DNA of 64,000 bases from Rhodobiaceae bacterium (GCA_020637855.1 JACKJR010000008.1:1-64000); one strand, 5' to 3'; counted from the stretch's first letter, positions 7,708-16,781 are shown. Notes: generated by a model not told the origin, from the sequence alone. Translations and numbers: made by a program.

Positions 7708-9060
7708 ATGCGTCTTTCCCGATATTTTCTTCCCACACTGCGCGAAACGCCTGCCGAGGCGGAAATCGTTTCGCACCGGCTGATGTTGCGTGCGGGCATG
7801 ATCCGGCAGGAAAGCGCCGGAATCTATGCCTGGATGCCGCTTGGACTTAAGGTTCTGCGCAAGATCGAGCAGGTCGTGCGCGAAGAACAGAACCGTTCCG
7901 GCGCCATCGAGCTCCTGATGCCGACGATCCAGTCCGCCGAGCTGTGGCGCGAAAGCGGGCGTTATGACGACTATGGCAAGGAGATGCTGCGGATTCAGGA
8001 CCGGCACGAGCGCGACATGCTGTTCGGGCCGACGAACGAGGAAATGATCACCGAGATCTTCCGCGCCAGTATCCGCTCCTACCGCGATCTGCCGCTCAAT
8101 CTCTATCATATTCAATGGAAGTTCCGTGACGAGGTTCGCCCGCGCTTCGGCGTGATGCGGTCCCGCGAGTTTCTGATGAAGGACGCCTATTCCTTCGATC
8201 TCGACAAGGAAGGCGCACGCGCGTCCTACAACAAGATGTTCGTTGCCTATCTGCGCACGTTCAAGCGGCTTGGCCTGACGGCCATTCCGATGAAGGCGGA
8301 AAGCGGCCCCATCGGCGGCGACATGAGCCACGAGTTCATCATTCTTGCCGATACCGGCGAGAGCGAGGTGTTCTGCGACAACAGCCTGCTCGGGCTGCCG
8401 ACGCCGGCCAGGGATGTTGATTTCAATTCGGACCTTTCGCCGATGGTCGACAACTGGCTGTCGTATTACGCGGCAACGTCTGAAATGCATGAGGCGGACC
8501 GCTTCGCCGCCGAGGTGCCGGATGAACGCCGCGTCACCGCGCGCGGCATCGAGGTCGGGCATATCTTCTATTTCGGCACAAAATATTCAGCCCCCATGGG
8601 CGCCAAGGTGGCCGGTCCCGATGGCGAGGAAAAGCCAGTTCACATGGGCTCCTACGGCATTGGGCCGACACGGCTGGCGGCTGCCATTATCGAGGCGAGC
8701 CATGACGACAACGGCATCATCTGGCCGGCATCCGTCGCCCCCTTCGATGTCGGGCTGATCAATCTGCGGACGGGGGATGAGGCAACCGATTCGGCATGCA
8801 GCAAACTCTATGCCGAACTGGAATCAGATGGCGTCGAGGTGCTCTATGACGATACCGACGGCCGGGCCGGAGCGAAATTCGCCAACATGGACCTGATCGG
8901 CCTGCCTCTTCAGGTGGTTGTCGGGCCAAAGGGCCTTGCGGAGAACACAATCGAGGTGAAAACCCGCAACAGCGGTGAGCGCAAGTCCATACCGCTGCAA
9001 GGTGCTGCTGAAGCAATCGCCGCGATGGTTGCCGAGGGCAAGCAGTCACTCGACGTTTAA
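7708..9060 (+). CDS. proS: Prolyl-tRNA synthetase, short alphaproteobacterial type
   Basis: A 450-residue class II aminoacyl-tRNA synthetase that charges tRNA-Pro. Motif 2 region (FRDEVRPRFGVMRSREFLMKDAYSF), the motif 3 region (GSYGIGPTRLAAAIIE) and a C-terminal anticodon-binding domain (VGLINLRTG ... GLPLQVVVGPKG) are visible. The length matches the alphaproteobacterial form, which lacks the roughly 180-residue editing insertion found in the E. coli enzyme. Motif 2 and motif 3 are joined by only about 140 residues here. It begins a transcript with lolC downstream (56-base gap). Confidence 0.97.
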   Translation: MRLSRYFLPTLRETPAEAEIVSHRLMLRAGMIRQESAGIYAWMPLGLKVLRKIEQVVREEQNRSGAIELLMPTIQSAELWRESGRYDDYGKEMLRIQDRHERDMLFGPTNEEMITEIFRASIRSYRDLPLNLYHIQWKFRDEVRPRFGVMRSREFLMKDAYSFDLDKEGARASYNKMFVAYLRTFKRLGLTAIPMKAESGPIGGDMSHEFIILADTGESEVFCDNSLLGLPTPARDVDFNSDLSPMVDNWLSYYAATSEMHEADRFAAEVPDERRVTARGIEVGHIFYFGTKYSAPMGAKVAGPDGEEKPVHMGSYGIGPTRLAAAIIEASHDDNGIIWPASVAPFDVGLINLRTGDEATDSACSKLYAELESDGVEVLYDDTDGRAGAKFANMDLIGLPLQVVVGPKGLAENTIEVKTRNSGERKSIPLQGAAEAIAAMVAEGKQSLDV

Positions 9061-9116
9061 GGCGGGATAGCGATCCCGGGACGCATCGCAGCCAACCGGG
9101 CAGGGAGCCGATCGCA

Positions 9117-10424
9117 ATGGCGGAACAGACGCTGGAACAGGCCGTGATGCGCAAGCCGCCTGCCGGCAGCGCCACCATGCCGTTCGGCATTTTCGAGCGG
9201 ATGCTGGCGATGCGCTATCTGCGCGCGCGCCGCAAGGAAGGCTTTATCTCGGTCATTGCCGGTTTTTCCTTCCTCGGCATCGTTCTGGGGGTCGCCACAC
9301 TGATCATCGTCATGGCGGTCATGAACGGCTTCCGCTCCGAATTGCTTTCGAAGATTCTCGGGATGAACGGGCATCTCGTGCTGCAGCCGATCGACCGGGT
9401 TCTGGACGACTATGATGATCTGGCGCAGCGCATTTCGTCCGTCGATGGCGTGATCCTTGCCATGCCCTATGTCGACGGGCAGGCGCTGGCGTCCACGCAT
9501 ACGCAGAACACCGGCGTGATTGTCCGGGGCTTGAGCGAGAAAAGCCTCAAGAACCTGAAGTCCGTTGCGACCAACATCCGGCAGGGTACGCTTGACGGGT
9601 TCGATTCCACCGAAGGCCTCGTGATCGGGACGCGGCTTGCCCAGACGCTGGGCCTGTCGCTTGGCGACAAGCTGACGCTTGTTAGCCCGCGCGGCACCGT
9701 GACGCCGTTCGGTACCACACCGCGGGTGAAGACCTATCCGGTCACGGCCATTTTCGAGATAGGCATGTCGGAATATGACCTTGCCTTCATCTTCATGCCG
9801 ATGGGCGAGGCGCAGCTGTATTTCAACCAGGAAGGGCTTGCGTCGGGGATCGAGATTTTCGTCGATGATCCCGACAGAATCGACAATTACCGCATTGGCA
9901 TTTCAGCGGCCGTGGAGCGGCAGATTTATCTGTCCGACTGGCGGCAGCGGAACCGCTCGTTCTTCTCCGCGCTTCAGGTTGAGCGCAACGTCATGTTCCT
10001 AATCCTGACACTGATCGTGCTGGTTGCCGCACTCAACATCGTTTCCGGACTGATCATGCTGGTGAAGGACAAGGGGCGCGACATTGCCGTTTTGCGCACC
10101 ATGGGGGCGACACGCGGTGCGATCATGCGTGTTTTCTTCATGACCGGCGCATCGATCGGTACGCTGGGCACGTTTGCGGGATTTCTGCTCGGCGTCATCG
10201 TTTGCCTGAACATCGAATCCATCCGCCAGTTCATCAGCCATCTGACGGGCACGGAACTGTTTGCATCGGAATTCTATTACCTGTCGCAGTTGCCTGCCGA
10301 AATGGCGTGGACGGATGTCGCCGCCGTGGTGAGCATGGCGCTTGCGCTGTCGTTTATCGCAACCCTGTACCCCGCGTGGCGGGCTGCCAAGCTCGACCCC
10401 GTCGAAGCCTTGCGCTACGAGTGA
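9117..10424 (+). CDS. lolC: Lipoprotein-releasing ABC transporter permease, LolC/LolE family
   Basis: A 435-residue inner-membrane permease of the Lol system, which releases outer-membrane lipoproteins to LolA. Architecture: one membrane helix after the N-terminal FEWMLAMRYLRARRKEGFISVIAGFS-like region, a large periplasmic domain (about residues 55-270), then three C-terminal helices ending in the family signature LYPAWRAAKLDPVEALRYE. Only one permease gene accompanies lolD, so the transporter may be a homodimer (LolF-like); that is inference. The lolD start lies 4 bases after the stop. Confidence 0.93.
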   Translation: MAEQTLEQAVMRKPPAGSATMPFGIFERMLAMRYLRARRKEGFISVIAGFSFLGIVLGVATLIIVMAVMNGFRSELLSKILGMNGHLVLQPIDRVLDDYDDLAQRISSVDGVILAMPYVDGQALASTHTQNTGVIVRGLSEKSLKNLKSVATNIRQGTLDGFDSTEGLVIGTRLAQTLGLSLGDKLTLVSPRGTVTPFGTTPRVKTYPVTAIFEIGMSEYDLAFIFMPMGEAQLYFNQEGLASGIEIFVDDPDRIDNYRIGISAAVERQIYLSDWRQRNRSFFSALQVERNVMFLILTLIVLVAALNIVSGLIMLVKDKGRDIAVLRTMGATRGAIMRVFFMTGASIGTLGTFAGFLLGVIVCLNIESIRQFISHLTGTELFASEFYYLSQLPAEMAWTDVAAVVSMALALSFIATLYPAWRAAKLDPVEALRYE

Positions 10425-10428
10425 GGTC

Positions 10429-11118
10429 ATGGACGCAAGCAACACAATGGCTCTGGCGCTGCGCGGCGTGAAGCACGGTTATCACACCGGTGCCGGACAG
10501 CTTGACGTGCTGAAAGGTCTTGACCTTGCGATTGCGCCTGGCGAGATCATCGCTCTTGTCGGGCCTTCGGGAGCGGGCAAATCCACATTGCTTCATATCG
10601 CGGGCCTGCTGGAGCGCCCGAATGGAGGGTCTGTCCTTATCAACGGGCGCGAATGCGCAGGCCTCAATGACGATCAGCGTACCGCAGTGCGCCGGCGCGA
10701 TCTCGGTTTCGTCTATCAGTTCCACAACCTGCTGCCGGAATTTTCCGCGCTTGAGAATATCATCATCCCGCAGCTGATCGCCGGGCGCAGCCGCCGTGAT
10801 GCGAAGAAGCGTGGCGTTGAAGTCCTGACCTATCTGGGATTGGGCGAGCGGCTCGAGCATCGCCCGGCGGAACTTTCCGGCGGTGAGCAGCAGCGCGTGG
10901 CGATCGCTCGTGCTGTGTCCAACGCGCCGCGCCTATTGCTGGCGGACGAGCCAACCGGCAATCTTGATCCTGTGACAGCTGAGAAGGTCTTCGAGATGCT
11001 ATTGAGATTGGTGCGCGCTTCGGGCCTGTCGGCGCTGATCGCGACGCATAACCTGGAACTGGCCGCGCGCATGGACCGTCGCGTGACGCTTGAAAATGGC
11101 CGGCTGGTGGAAGTCTGA
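10429..11118 (+). CDS. lolD: Lipoprotein-releasing ABC transporter ATP-binding protein
   Basis: A 229-residue ATPase that powers lipoprotein release with LolC/E. It shows Walker A GPSGAGKST, the Q-loop in FVYQFHNLLPEFSALEN, the ABC signature LSGGEQQRVAIARAV, Walker B LLLADEPTGNLD and the switch His in ATHNLELA. The ATG at 10429 follows GAGGT 4 bases after the lolC stop and gives the family length. A longer in-frame extension upstream would overlap lolC and is not needed. Confidence 0.96.
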   Translation: MDASNTMALALRGVKHGYHTGAGQLDVLKGLDLAIAPGEIIALVGPSGAGKSTLLHIAGLLERPNGGSVLINGRECAGLNDDQRTAVRRRDLGFVYQFHNLLPEFSALENIIIPQLIAGRSRRDAKKRGVEVLTYLGLGERLEHRPAELSGGEQQRVAIARAVSNAPRLLLADEPTGNLDPVTAEKVFEMLLRLVRASGLSALIATHNLELAARMDRRVTLENGRLVEV

Positions 11119-11136
11119 ACTCACCGGCAGAGGCCG

Positions 11137-11529
11137 ATGAGCGGGCGCCTGCGCCAATGGGCGGGGGTATTGCGCCGGGATGCAACGGCGCTCTATTTCG
11201 CTGCCCGTGACCCACGCACGCCATGGTATGCCCGCGCGATCGGTATTGCGACCGCCGCATACGCCGTGTCGCCGATCGACCTGATCCCCGATTTCATCCC
11301 CGTTCTCGGCCAGCTCGATGACCTGATCATCGTACCGCTCGGCATCTGGCTCGCGCTGAAGCTGATACCGGAAGAGGTGATGACCGAGCACAGGCGCACC
11401 GCAGAAGAAGCAGTGCACAAACCCGTCAGCTATGTCGTCACCGCGCTGATCGTCATCGCCTGGCTGCTAGCGGTTGTTCTGACCGGCTGGCTTGCGATCA
11501 AGCTGTGGAAGCTATTGATAAAACTGTAA
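11137..11529 (+). CDS. YkvA-like DUF1232 membrane protein
   Basis: A 130-residue protein with the DUF1232 core, where AAYAVSPIDLIPDFIPVLGQLDDLIIVPLGIWLALKLIP spans about residues 45-83, and a C-terminal membrane helix (about residues 101-124). The SPIDLIPDFIPVLG motif is diagnostic of the family. Its function is not established. It starts 18 bases after lolD and is probably the last gene of the proS-lolC-lolD transcript, since a new promoter follows it. Confidence 0.88.
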   Translation: MSGRLRQWAGVLRRDATALYFAARDPRTPWYARAIGIATAAYAVSPIDLIPDFIPVLGQLDDLIIVPLGIWLALKLIPEEVMTEHRRTAEEAVHKPVSYVVTALIVIAWLLAVVLTGWLAIKLWKLLIKL

Positions 11530-11564
11530 TTTCAAACTGAGACACGACCTGGATCCAGGCAGGC

Positions 11565-11594
11565 TTGACACGAAGAACAAAACATGAACATTAT
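11565..11594 (+). promoter_or_regulatory. SOS promoter with a perfect LexA box
   Basis: TTGACA (11565-11570) is a consensus -35 and CATTAT (11589-11594) a plausible -10, with an 18-base spacer. The spacer holds GAACAAAACATGAAC (11575-11589), a perfect GAAC-N7-GAAC direct repeat. That is the LexA box established for alphaproteobacteria, read on the reverse strand. A 12-base palindrome CCTGGATCCAGG (11548-11559) lies just upstream. An AACATGAA/TTCATGTT inverted repeat (11581-11605) overlaps the -10. The first gene downstream is the 38-residue membrane peptide at 11633, then dnaE. Confidence 0.82.
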
Positions 11595-11632
11595 TTCTTC
11601 ATGTTCAGTCTTGCGTATCCGGAGGTGCGGTC

Positions 11633-11749
11633 ATGAAACAGGGATTAAGCGGTTTGACGGGTGAGGATTTTGCTGCCTTCGCAGCGTTCTGTTCCTTCGC
11701 CGTGACGACGCTTCTGTGGGGCGGGCATCTGTCCGCGCTGTGGTCGTGA
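11633..11749 (+). CDS. 38-residue single-span membrane peptide, LexA-controlled
   Basis: A small gene with a strong ribosome binding site (CGGAGG, 7 bases before the ATG). The peptide begins MKQGLSGLTGEDF, then has a hydrophobic stretch (about residues 13-37, with Cys20 and two late Trp residues), and ends in ALWS. It has one predicted membrane helix and almost no soluble part. It lies 38 bases after a consensus SOS promoter with a perfect LexA box and 184 bases before dnaE. These properties resemble SidA, the 29-residue SOS-induced peptide that inhibits FtsW in Caulobacter. As I recall, sidA also lies next to dnaE. I cannot claim sequence homology. Confidence 0.7.
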   Translation: MKQGLSGLTGEDFAAFAAFCSFAVTTLLWGGHLSALWS

Positions 11750-11933
11750 CTGTATCCGGCTGACACGGAGTAACACGTGTGGACGGGCAGGCGATCCACA
11801 GGTTCATGCACAGTTGCGGCCAGCCGGGATTAGAGCTTTGGGACAGCACTGCGAATCCGTCTAGGCTCGGAAACGACGCGGGAGAGGATGCGGGCAGGCC
11901 GCCGCCGCGAAGCGTCCAACGTTTCCGCAAGCC

Positions 11934-14900
11934 ATGCCGCCGCCGTTCATACATCTGCGTGCCCGTTCCGCCTATTCGCTGCTGGAAGGCGCAATCAAGA
12001 TACCCAAGCTGGTGGATATCGCCGTGCGCGACAGGATGCCGGCGCTGGCGCTGACCGACCGGCACAATCTGTGCGGGGCGCTTGAGTTTTCCGAACGCGC
12101 GGCAGCCGCCGGTCTGCAGCCGATCATTGGTGTCACGCTTGGCGTCGCATTCGATGAAGGCGAGGGGCGGCGTCATGATGCGGCTGTGCACAGCGCGATC
12201 CGACCCGTCGCGCTGCTTGCCACGGATGAAGCCGGTTACCTCAACCTTATGGAGTTGTCGTCACGCGCATATCTCGACACCGATGCCAGCGAGACGCCGC
12301 ATGTCAGCGAAGCGGTGCTGCTTGACCATGCCGCCGGCGTCATTGCGCTGACGGGTGGTGCGACCGGACCTCTCGGTGCGTTGATCTGCGAAGGGCACGG
12401 CGCAACGGCACGCGCGATACTCAAACGCATGCAGGGTGCCTTTGGCGACCGGCTTTATGTCGAGGTGCAGCGCCACGGGCTTGAGAGGGAAGGTGCATGC
12501 GAGGCGGAGATGGTCGAGCTGGCTTACGACCTGAAACTGCCGATTGTCGCGACCAACGATACCTATTTCGCCACGCGGGACGATTTCGTCGCCCATGACG
12601 CGCTGATGTGCATCGCGCAAGGCCGGCTGATGGCCGAAACCGACCGGCCCAGGCTGACGCCTGAATTCCATTTCAAATCCATGGAAGACATGGCCGGGCG
12701 TTTCGCTGACCTGCCCGAGGCGCTGGAAAACACCGTCGAGATCGCGCAGCGTTGCGCGTTTCGCCCGGTGACGCATGCGCCGATCCTGCCGAGCTACACG
12801 ACCGTGAGTTCCGGTTCGGAAGTGGAAGTCGATGAAGCCGCGGAACTCAAGCGCATTGCGCATTCGGGCCTTGAGGCGCGGCTCGAGGCGCATGGCCTTG
12901 CGGAAGGTTATAGCCGCGAGGCCTATTTCGAGCGGCTGGAATACGAACTCGGCGTCATCGAGAACATGCAGTTCCCCGGCTACTTCCTGATCGTTGCGGA
13001 CTTCATCCGCTGGGCCAAGGAACACGACATTCCGGTCGGGCCGGGGCGCGGTTCGGGCGCGGGTTCGGTGGTCGCCTGGGCGTTGACGATCACCGACCTC
13101 GATCCGCTGCGTTTCGATCTGCTGTTTGAACGCTTCCTCAATCCCGAACGCGTGTCGATGCCGGATTTCGACATCGACTTCTGCCCGACGGGCCGTGACG
13201 ACGTCATTGCCTATGTGCGCGAGCGTTACGGCGCCGATCAGGTCGCCCAGATCATCACCTTCGGAACGCTGCAGGCGCGTGCCGTGGTGCGCGATGTCGC
13301 CCGCGTGCTCGGCGTGCCATACGGGCAGGCGGACCGGCTGTCGAAACTCATTCCGGCCAACCCCGCCAATCCGGTGACGCTGAAGCAGGCGATCGAGAGC
13401 GAGGACAAGCTGCGCGAGGCGCGCGACGAGGATCCGACCATCGCCCGCCTGCTCGATATCGCGCTCAGGCTCGAAGGGCTCTACCGTCATGCCTCGACCC
13501 ATGCGGCGGGCATCGTCATCGGCGACAGGCCGCTGAGCCAATTGGTGCCGCTTTACAAGGACCCGCGCTCGCCAATGCCGGCGACGCAGTTCAACATGAA
13601 GTGGGTCGAACCGGCGGGGCTGGTGAAGTTCGACTTCCTCGGCCTGAAGACGCTGACGATCCTTGACGGCGCCGTGGACCTGCTGGCCGAAAAGGGAACC
13701 GAGGTTGATCTGGCCTCCCTGCCGCTCGACGACAAGCTGACCTACAACATGCTCTCGAACGGCGAGACGGTCGGGGTGTTCCAGCTGGAATCGGGTGGCA
13801 TGCGCAGCGCCATCATGGGCATGAAGCCGGACCGCTTCACAGACATCATCGCGCTTGTGGCGCTCTACCGCCCCGGCCCGATGGACAACATCCCGACCTA
13901 TAACGACCGCAAGCACGGGCGCGAGGAGCCGGACTATATCCACCCGCTGATCAAGCCGTTTCTTGAAGAAACCTTCGGTGTCATCGTCTATCAGGAACAG
14001 GTGATGCAGATCGCGCAGGAGCTTGCCGGTTACAGCCTTGGCGAAGCCGACCTCTTGCGCCGCGCGATGGGCAAGAAGATCCAGTCGGAAATGGCCAAGC
14101 AGCGCCCGCGTTTCGTCGATGGCGCGGTGGAACGCGGCGTTGGCAAGGCGAAGGCCGAACAGATTTTCGATCTGCTGGCGAAATTCGCCGATTATGGCTT
14201 CAACAAATCGCACGCGGCGGCCTATGCGCTCGTCGCCTATCAGACGGCCTATCTGAAGGCGAACCACGCGGTTGCCTTCCTGGCCGCCTCGATGACCGTC
14301 GATGTCGGCAATACGGTCAAACTCAACGATTTCCGCCGTGAGGCGAACCGCATCGGGGTGACCGTCCTGCCGCCGTCGATCAACACATCGGATGCCGATT
14401 TCACCGTCGATGAGGAAAACCGTATCCATTACGCTCTGACCGCGATACGCAATGTCGGTCGTCAGGCGATCGAGCACATCGCCGAGATGCGCGGCGATAC
14501 GCCGTTTGCAAGCCTTGCCGATTTCGCCCGTCGGATTTCACCGCGCTTTGTCAACAAACGTGCCCTGGAAAGCCTTGCCGCCGCGGGCGCTTTCGATTGC
14601 ATCGATGCCAATCGCGCCCGGGTGTTTGCCTGCGCCGAGGCGATCATGGCGATTGCTTCGCGCTCCGAAGAAGGGCGTCTTGGCGGACAGAACGATCTGT
14701 TCGGGGAGGCTGGCGAGGAGGACCTGCCGCATGCCGCAATGCTCGACTGGCTGCCGGCGGAGCGCCTGAGCCGGGAGTACGAAGCAATCGGTTCCTTCCT
14801 CACCGGGCACCCGATCGATGCTTATCAGCCGGTATTGAAAAAGCAGGCCGTCACGCCGGTGCGCGAGTTCGAAGCGGGCGCCCAGTCCGGCACGGCGGCG

Positions 14901-15371
14901 GCCCGTATCGCGGGAATCGTCGTGTCCAAGCAGATTCGCCGCACCAGAAGCGGTGGCAGGCTGGCGGTTATCGGGTTGTCCGATCCAAGCGGGCAGGTCG
15001 AGTGCGTGGCGTTTTCAGAGGCGCTGGGGGCATGGGCGCAATTGACCGAGATCGGTACGCCGGTCATTGCCAATGTGGTAGTGGACCGGGCCGGTGACAT
15101 GCCGCGCTATCGGATTCAGGATCTCAAGAGCCTTGAGGACGTTGCCGCGAAGCTGACGCATGCGTTGCATATCCATGTAACGGATTCAGGTGCGCTGGAC
15201 AGCATACGCAGCCGCCTCAATGAGCGTGGCGACGGCGAGGTCAGCCTGTTCCTGCATGATGGCCATGACCGCGAGGTCGAGATGCGGCTCAAGACGCGCT
15301 ATGCCGTCACGCCGCAACTGGCCGCCGCGATCAAGGCGATTCCCGGTGTTGACGAGGCGGTTTATCACTGA
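11934..15371 (+). CDS. dnaE: DNA polymerase III subunit alpha
   Basis: The 1145-residue replicative polymerase of the chromosome. Domain order: N-terminal PHP domain starting FIHLRARSAYSLLEGA, palm and finger domains with PVGPGRGSGAGSVVAWAL and the catalytic acidic motif MPDFDIDFC (about residues 405-413), helix-hairpin-helix region (DFRREANRIGVTVLPPS), and a C-terminal OB fold. The ATG at 11934 puts the PHP start at the usual distance. The 184-base leader after the SOS peptide has no strong promoter. A weak LexA-like GTTC-N7-GTTG occurs at 11802-11816. Confidence 0.97.
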   Translation: MPPPFIHLRARSAYSLLEGAIKIPKLVDIAVRDRMPALALTDRHNLCGALEFSERAAAAGLQPIIGVTLGVAFDEGEGRRHDAAVHSAIRPVALLATDEAGYLNLMELSSRAYLDTDASETPHVSEAVLLDHAAGVIALTGGATGPLGALICEGHGATARAILKRMQGAFGDRLYVEVQRHGLEREGACEAEMVELAYDLKLPIVATNDTYFATRDDFVAHDALMCIAQGRLMAETDRPRLTPEFHFKSMEDMAGRFADLPEALENTVEIAQRCAFRPVTHAPILPSYTTVSSGSEVEVDEAAELKRIAHSGLEARLEAHGLAEGYSREAYFERLEYELGVIENMQFPGYFLIVADFIRWAKEHDIPVGPGRGSGAGSVVAWALTITDLDPLRFDLLFERFLNPERVSMPDFDIDFCPTGRDDVIAYVRERYGADQVAQIITFGTLQARAVVRDVARVLGVPYGQADRLSKLIPANPANPVTLKQAIESEDKLREARDEDPTIARLLDIALRLEGLYRHASTHAAGIVIGDRPLSQLVPLYKDPRSPMPATQFNMKWVEPAGLVKFDFLGLKTLTILDGAVDLLAEKGTEVDLASLPLDDKLTYNMLSNGETVGVFQLESGGMRSAIMGMKPDRFTDIIALVALYRPGPMDNIPTYNDRKHGREEPDYIHPLIKPFLEETFGVIVYQEQVMQIAQELAGYSLGEADLLRRAMGKKIQSEMAKQRPRFVDGAVERGVGKAKAEQIFDLLAKFADYGFNKSHAAAYALVAYQTAYLKANHAVAFLAASMTVDVGNTVKLNDFRREANRIGVTVLPPSINTSDADFTVDEENRIHYALTAIRNVGRQAIEHIAEMRGDTPFASLADFARRISPRFVNKRALESLAAAGAFDCIDANRARVFACAEAIMAIASRSEEGRLGGQNDLFGEAGEEDLPHAAMLDWLPAERLSREYEAIGSFLTGHPIDAYQPVLKKQAVTPVREFEAGAQSGTAAARIAGIVVSKQIRRTRSGGRLAVIGLSDPSGQVECVAFSEALGAWAQLTEIGTPVIANVVVDRAGDMPRYRIQDLKSLEDVAAKLTHALHIHVTDSGALDSIRSRLNERGDGEVSLFLHDGHDREVEMRLKTRYAVTPQLAAAIKAIPGVDEAVYH

Positions 15372-15395
15372 ACACGACGGATTGACGCGGGTGGC

Positions 15396-15424
15396 TTGCA
15401 TTCGTCAGGCGGCATCCGTATAAG
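15396..15424 (+). promoter_or_regulatory. Probable rpsB-tsf promoter
   Basis: TTGCAT (15396-15401) and TATAAG (15419-15424) are separated by 17 bases, a good sigma-70-type promoter. Transcription would begin near 15431, leaving an rpsB leader of about 150 bases. That leader contains a CGAACG...CGTTCG inverted repeat and could be a site for S2 autoregulation. The autoregulation is inference from other bacteria. Confidence 0.6.
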
Positions 15425-15584
15425 GCGCGCATTCCGCATGCGGGGTTCGGTTCGAACGGCGCAGGTTTTTTGCGTTCGCTTCCGACCTTCCGGTGCCCCC
15501 GCCTGATTAAAGTTCTTTTCGAACATTGATCATGGTGGTGGTCATCCCCGCAGTGGCTCAACCGGACAAGGAGACATAAGAGCC

Positions 15585-16637
15585 ATGGCTCTGCCAGATT
15601 TTTCCATGCGCCAGCTTCTGGAAGCCGGCGCCCACTTCGGCCATCAGACCCACCGCTGGAACCCGCGTATGGCGCCGTATATCTACGGCGATCGCAACGG
15701 TATCCACATCATCGACCTGTCGCAGAGCGTTCCGCTGCTGCATCAGGCGCTGAAGCAGGTCAGCGACACCGTCGCGTCAGGCGGCCGCGTTCTCTTCGTT
15801 GGAACCAAGCGCCAGGCATCCGAAGCGATTGCCGATGCGGCGCGCCGTTCGGCCCAGTATTTCATGAATGCACGCTGGCTCGGCGGCACGCTGACCAACT
15901 GGAAGACGATTTCCAATTCGATCCAGCGCCTGCGCAAGCTTGAGGAACTGCTCGGCGGCGAAGGCCAGGGCATGACCAAGAAGGAATTGCTCAAGCTGAC
16001 CCGTGAGCGCGACAACCTTGAGCGTGCCCTTGGCGGCATCAAGGACATGGGCGGCGTTCCCGACCTTCTGTTCGTGATCGACACCAACAAGGAAGCGATC
16101 GCGATCAAGGAAGCCAAGCGGCTGAACATCCCGGTCGTTGCCGTGCTCGATTCCAACTGCAATCCGGAAGGCATCGACTATCCGATCCCGGGCAATGACG
16201 ATGCGGGCCGCGCAATCTCACTCTATTGCGATCTGATCGCACGCGCTGCCATCGATGGCATCTCCCGCGGTCAGTCTTCGGCCGGTGTCGACATCGGTGC
16301 GGCGGCCGAGCCGGAACCCGAGCAGGCAATCGCTGCCGCGCCGGAAGCCCCGGCCGCGACGATTTCCACCGAGGAAGGCGTGATCGAAGCGCCGGAAATG
16401 GCTTTCGAGCGTCTGGAAGCGCCGCGTGGCGCACCCGACGAACTGACCCGCATCACGGGCCTTGGCCCGACGCTTGAGCAGAAGCTCAACGAAGCCGGTA
16501 TCTTCCACTTCTGGCAGATTGCGGCGATGAGCGATGCGGATGGCGCGGCGATCGAGGACGAAACCGGCTCAAAAGGCCGTATCAAGCTCGATGCATGGCG
16601 CGATGAAGCGCGCAAGTTCATCGAAGGCGCCGCCTGA
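15585..16637 (+). CDS. rpsB: 30S ribosomal protein S2 with C-terminal HhH-like domain
   Basis: Residues 1 to about 230 are a normal S2 (MRQLLEAGAHFGHQTHRWNP, FVGTKRQA, ARWLGGTLTNWKTI, VVAVLDSNCNPEGIDYPIPGNDDA). S2 is usually about 230-260 residues, but this protein has 350. An Ala/Glu/Pro-rich linker (about 231-284) leads to a compact domain (285-350) with LTRITGLGPTLEQKLNEAG and FWQIAAMSDAD. This resembles the helix-hairpin-helix-like tail known on ribosomal protein L21 in rhizobia. A good binding site (AAGGAGA) precedes the ATG. It is first in an rpsB-tsf-pyrH-frr order. Confidence 0.96.
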   Translation: MALPDFSMRQLLEAGAHFGHQTHRWNPRMAPYIYGDRNGIHIIDLSQSVPLLHQALKQVSDTVASGGRVLFVGTKRQASEAIADAARRSAQYFMNARWLGGTLTNWKTISNSIQRLRKLEELLGGEGQGMTKKELLKLTRERDNLERALGGIKDMGGVPDLLFVIDTNKEAIAIKEAKRLNIPVVAVLDSNCNPEGIDYPIPGNDDAGRAISLYCDLIARAAIDGISRGQSSAGVDIGAAAEPEPEQAIAAAPEAPAATISTEEGVIEAPEMAFERLEAPRGAPDELTRITGLGPTLEQKLNEAGIFHFWQIAAMSDADGAAIEDETGSKGRIKLDAWRDEARKFIEGAA

Positions 16638-16650
16638 TTTTTTCAAGTAG

Positions 16651-16686
16651 CGGGCGCTGTCTGCAAGGAAGCAGTCTCAGCGCCCG
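16651..16686 (+). other. Large hairpin between rpsB and tsf
   Basis: Outer stem CGGGCGCTG (16651-16659) / CAGCGCCCG (16678-16686) with inner stem CTGC (16661-16664) / GCAG (16671-16674). No U-tract follows, so it is not a standard terminator. It may be an attenuator or an RNA processing and stability element that sets the S2 to EF-Ts ratio; that is inference. Confidence 0.6.
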
Positions 16687-16781
16687 TGCATGTTCCAGTT
16701 TGTTCGTCGCGTCAGTTTGACAGGTGCTCACGCATCGGCTGGCCGCACATATGAACTTTTAAGAGATCCGGAGACGAGAAA

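Noticed and set aside
11802..11816. Second LexA-like site GTTCATGCACAGTTG before dnaE
   Set aside because: The second half-site is GTTG, one mismatch in a strict motif, and no promoter elements flank it. The perfect box at 11575 is a much better operator.
12261..14477. Open frame of 738 codons antisense to dnaE
   Set aside because: High-GC codon structure leaves long open frames opposite real genes. This one lies wholly inside the conserved dnaE coding sequence, has no recognisable domain and is rich in Arg, His and Gln.
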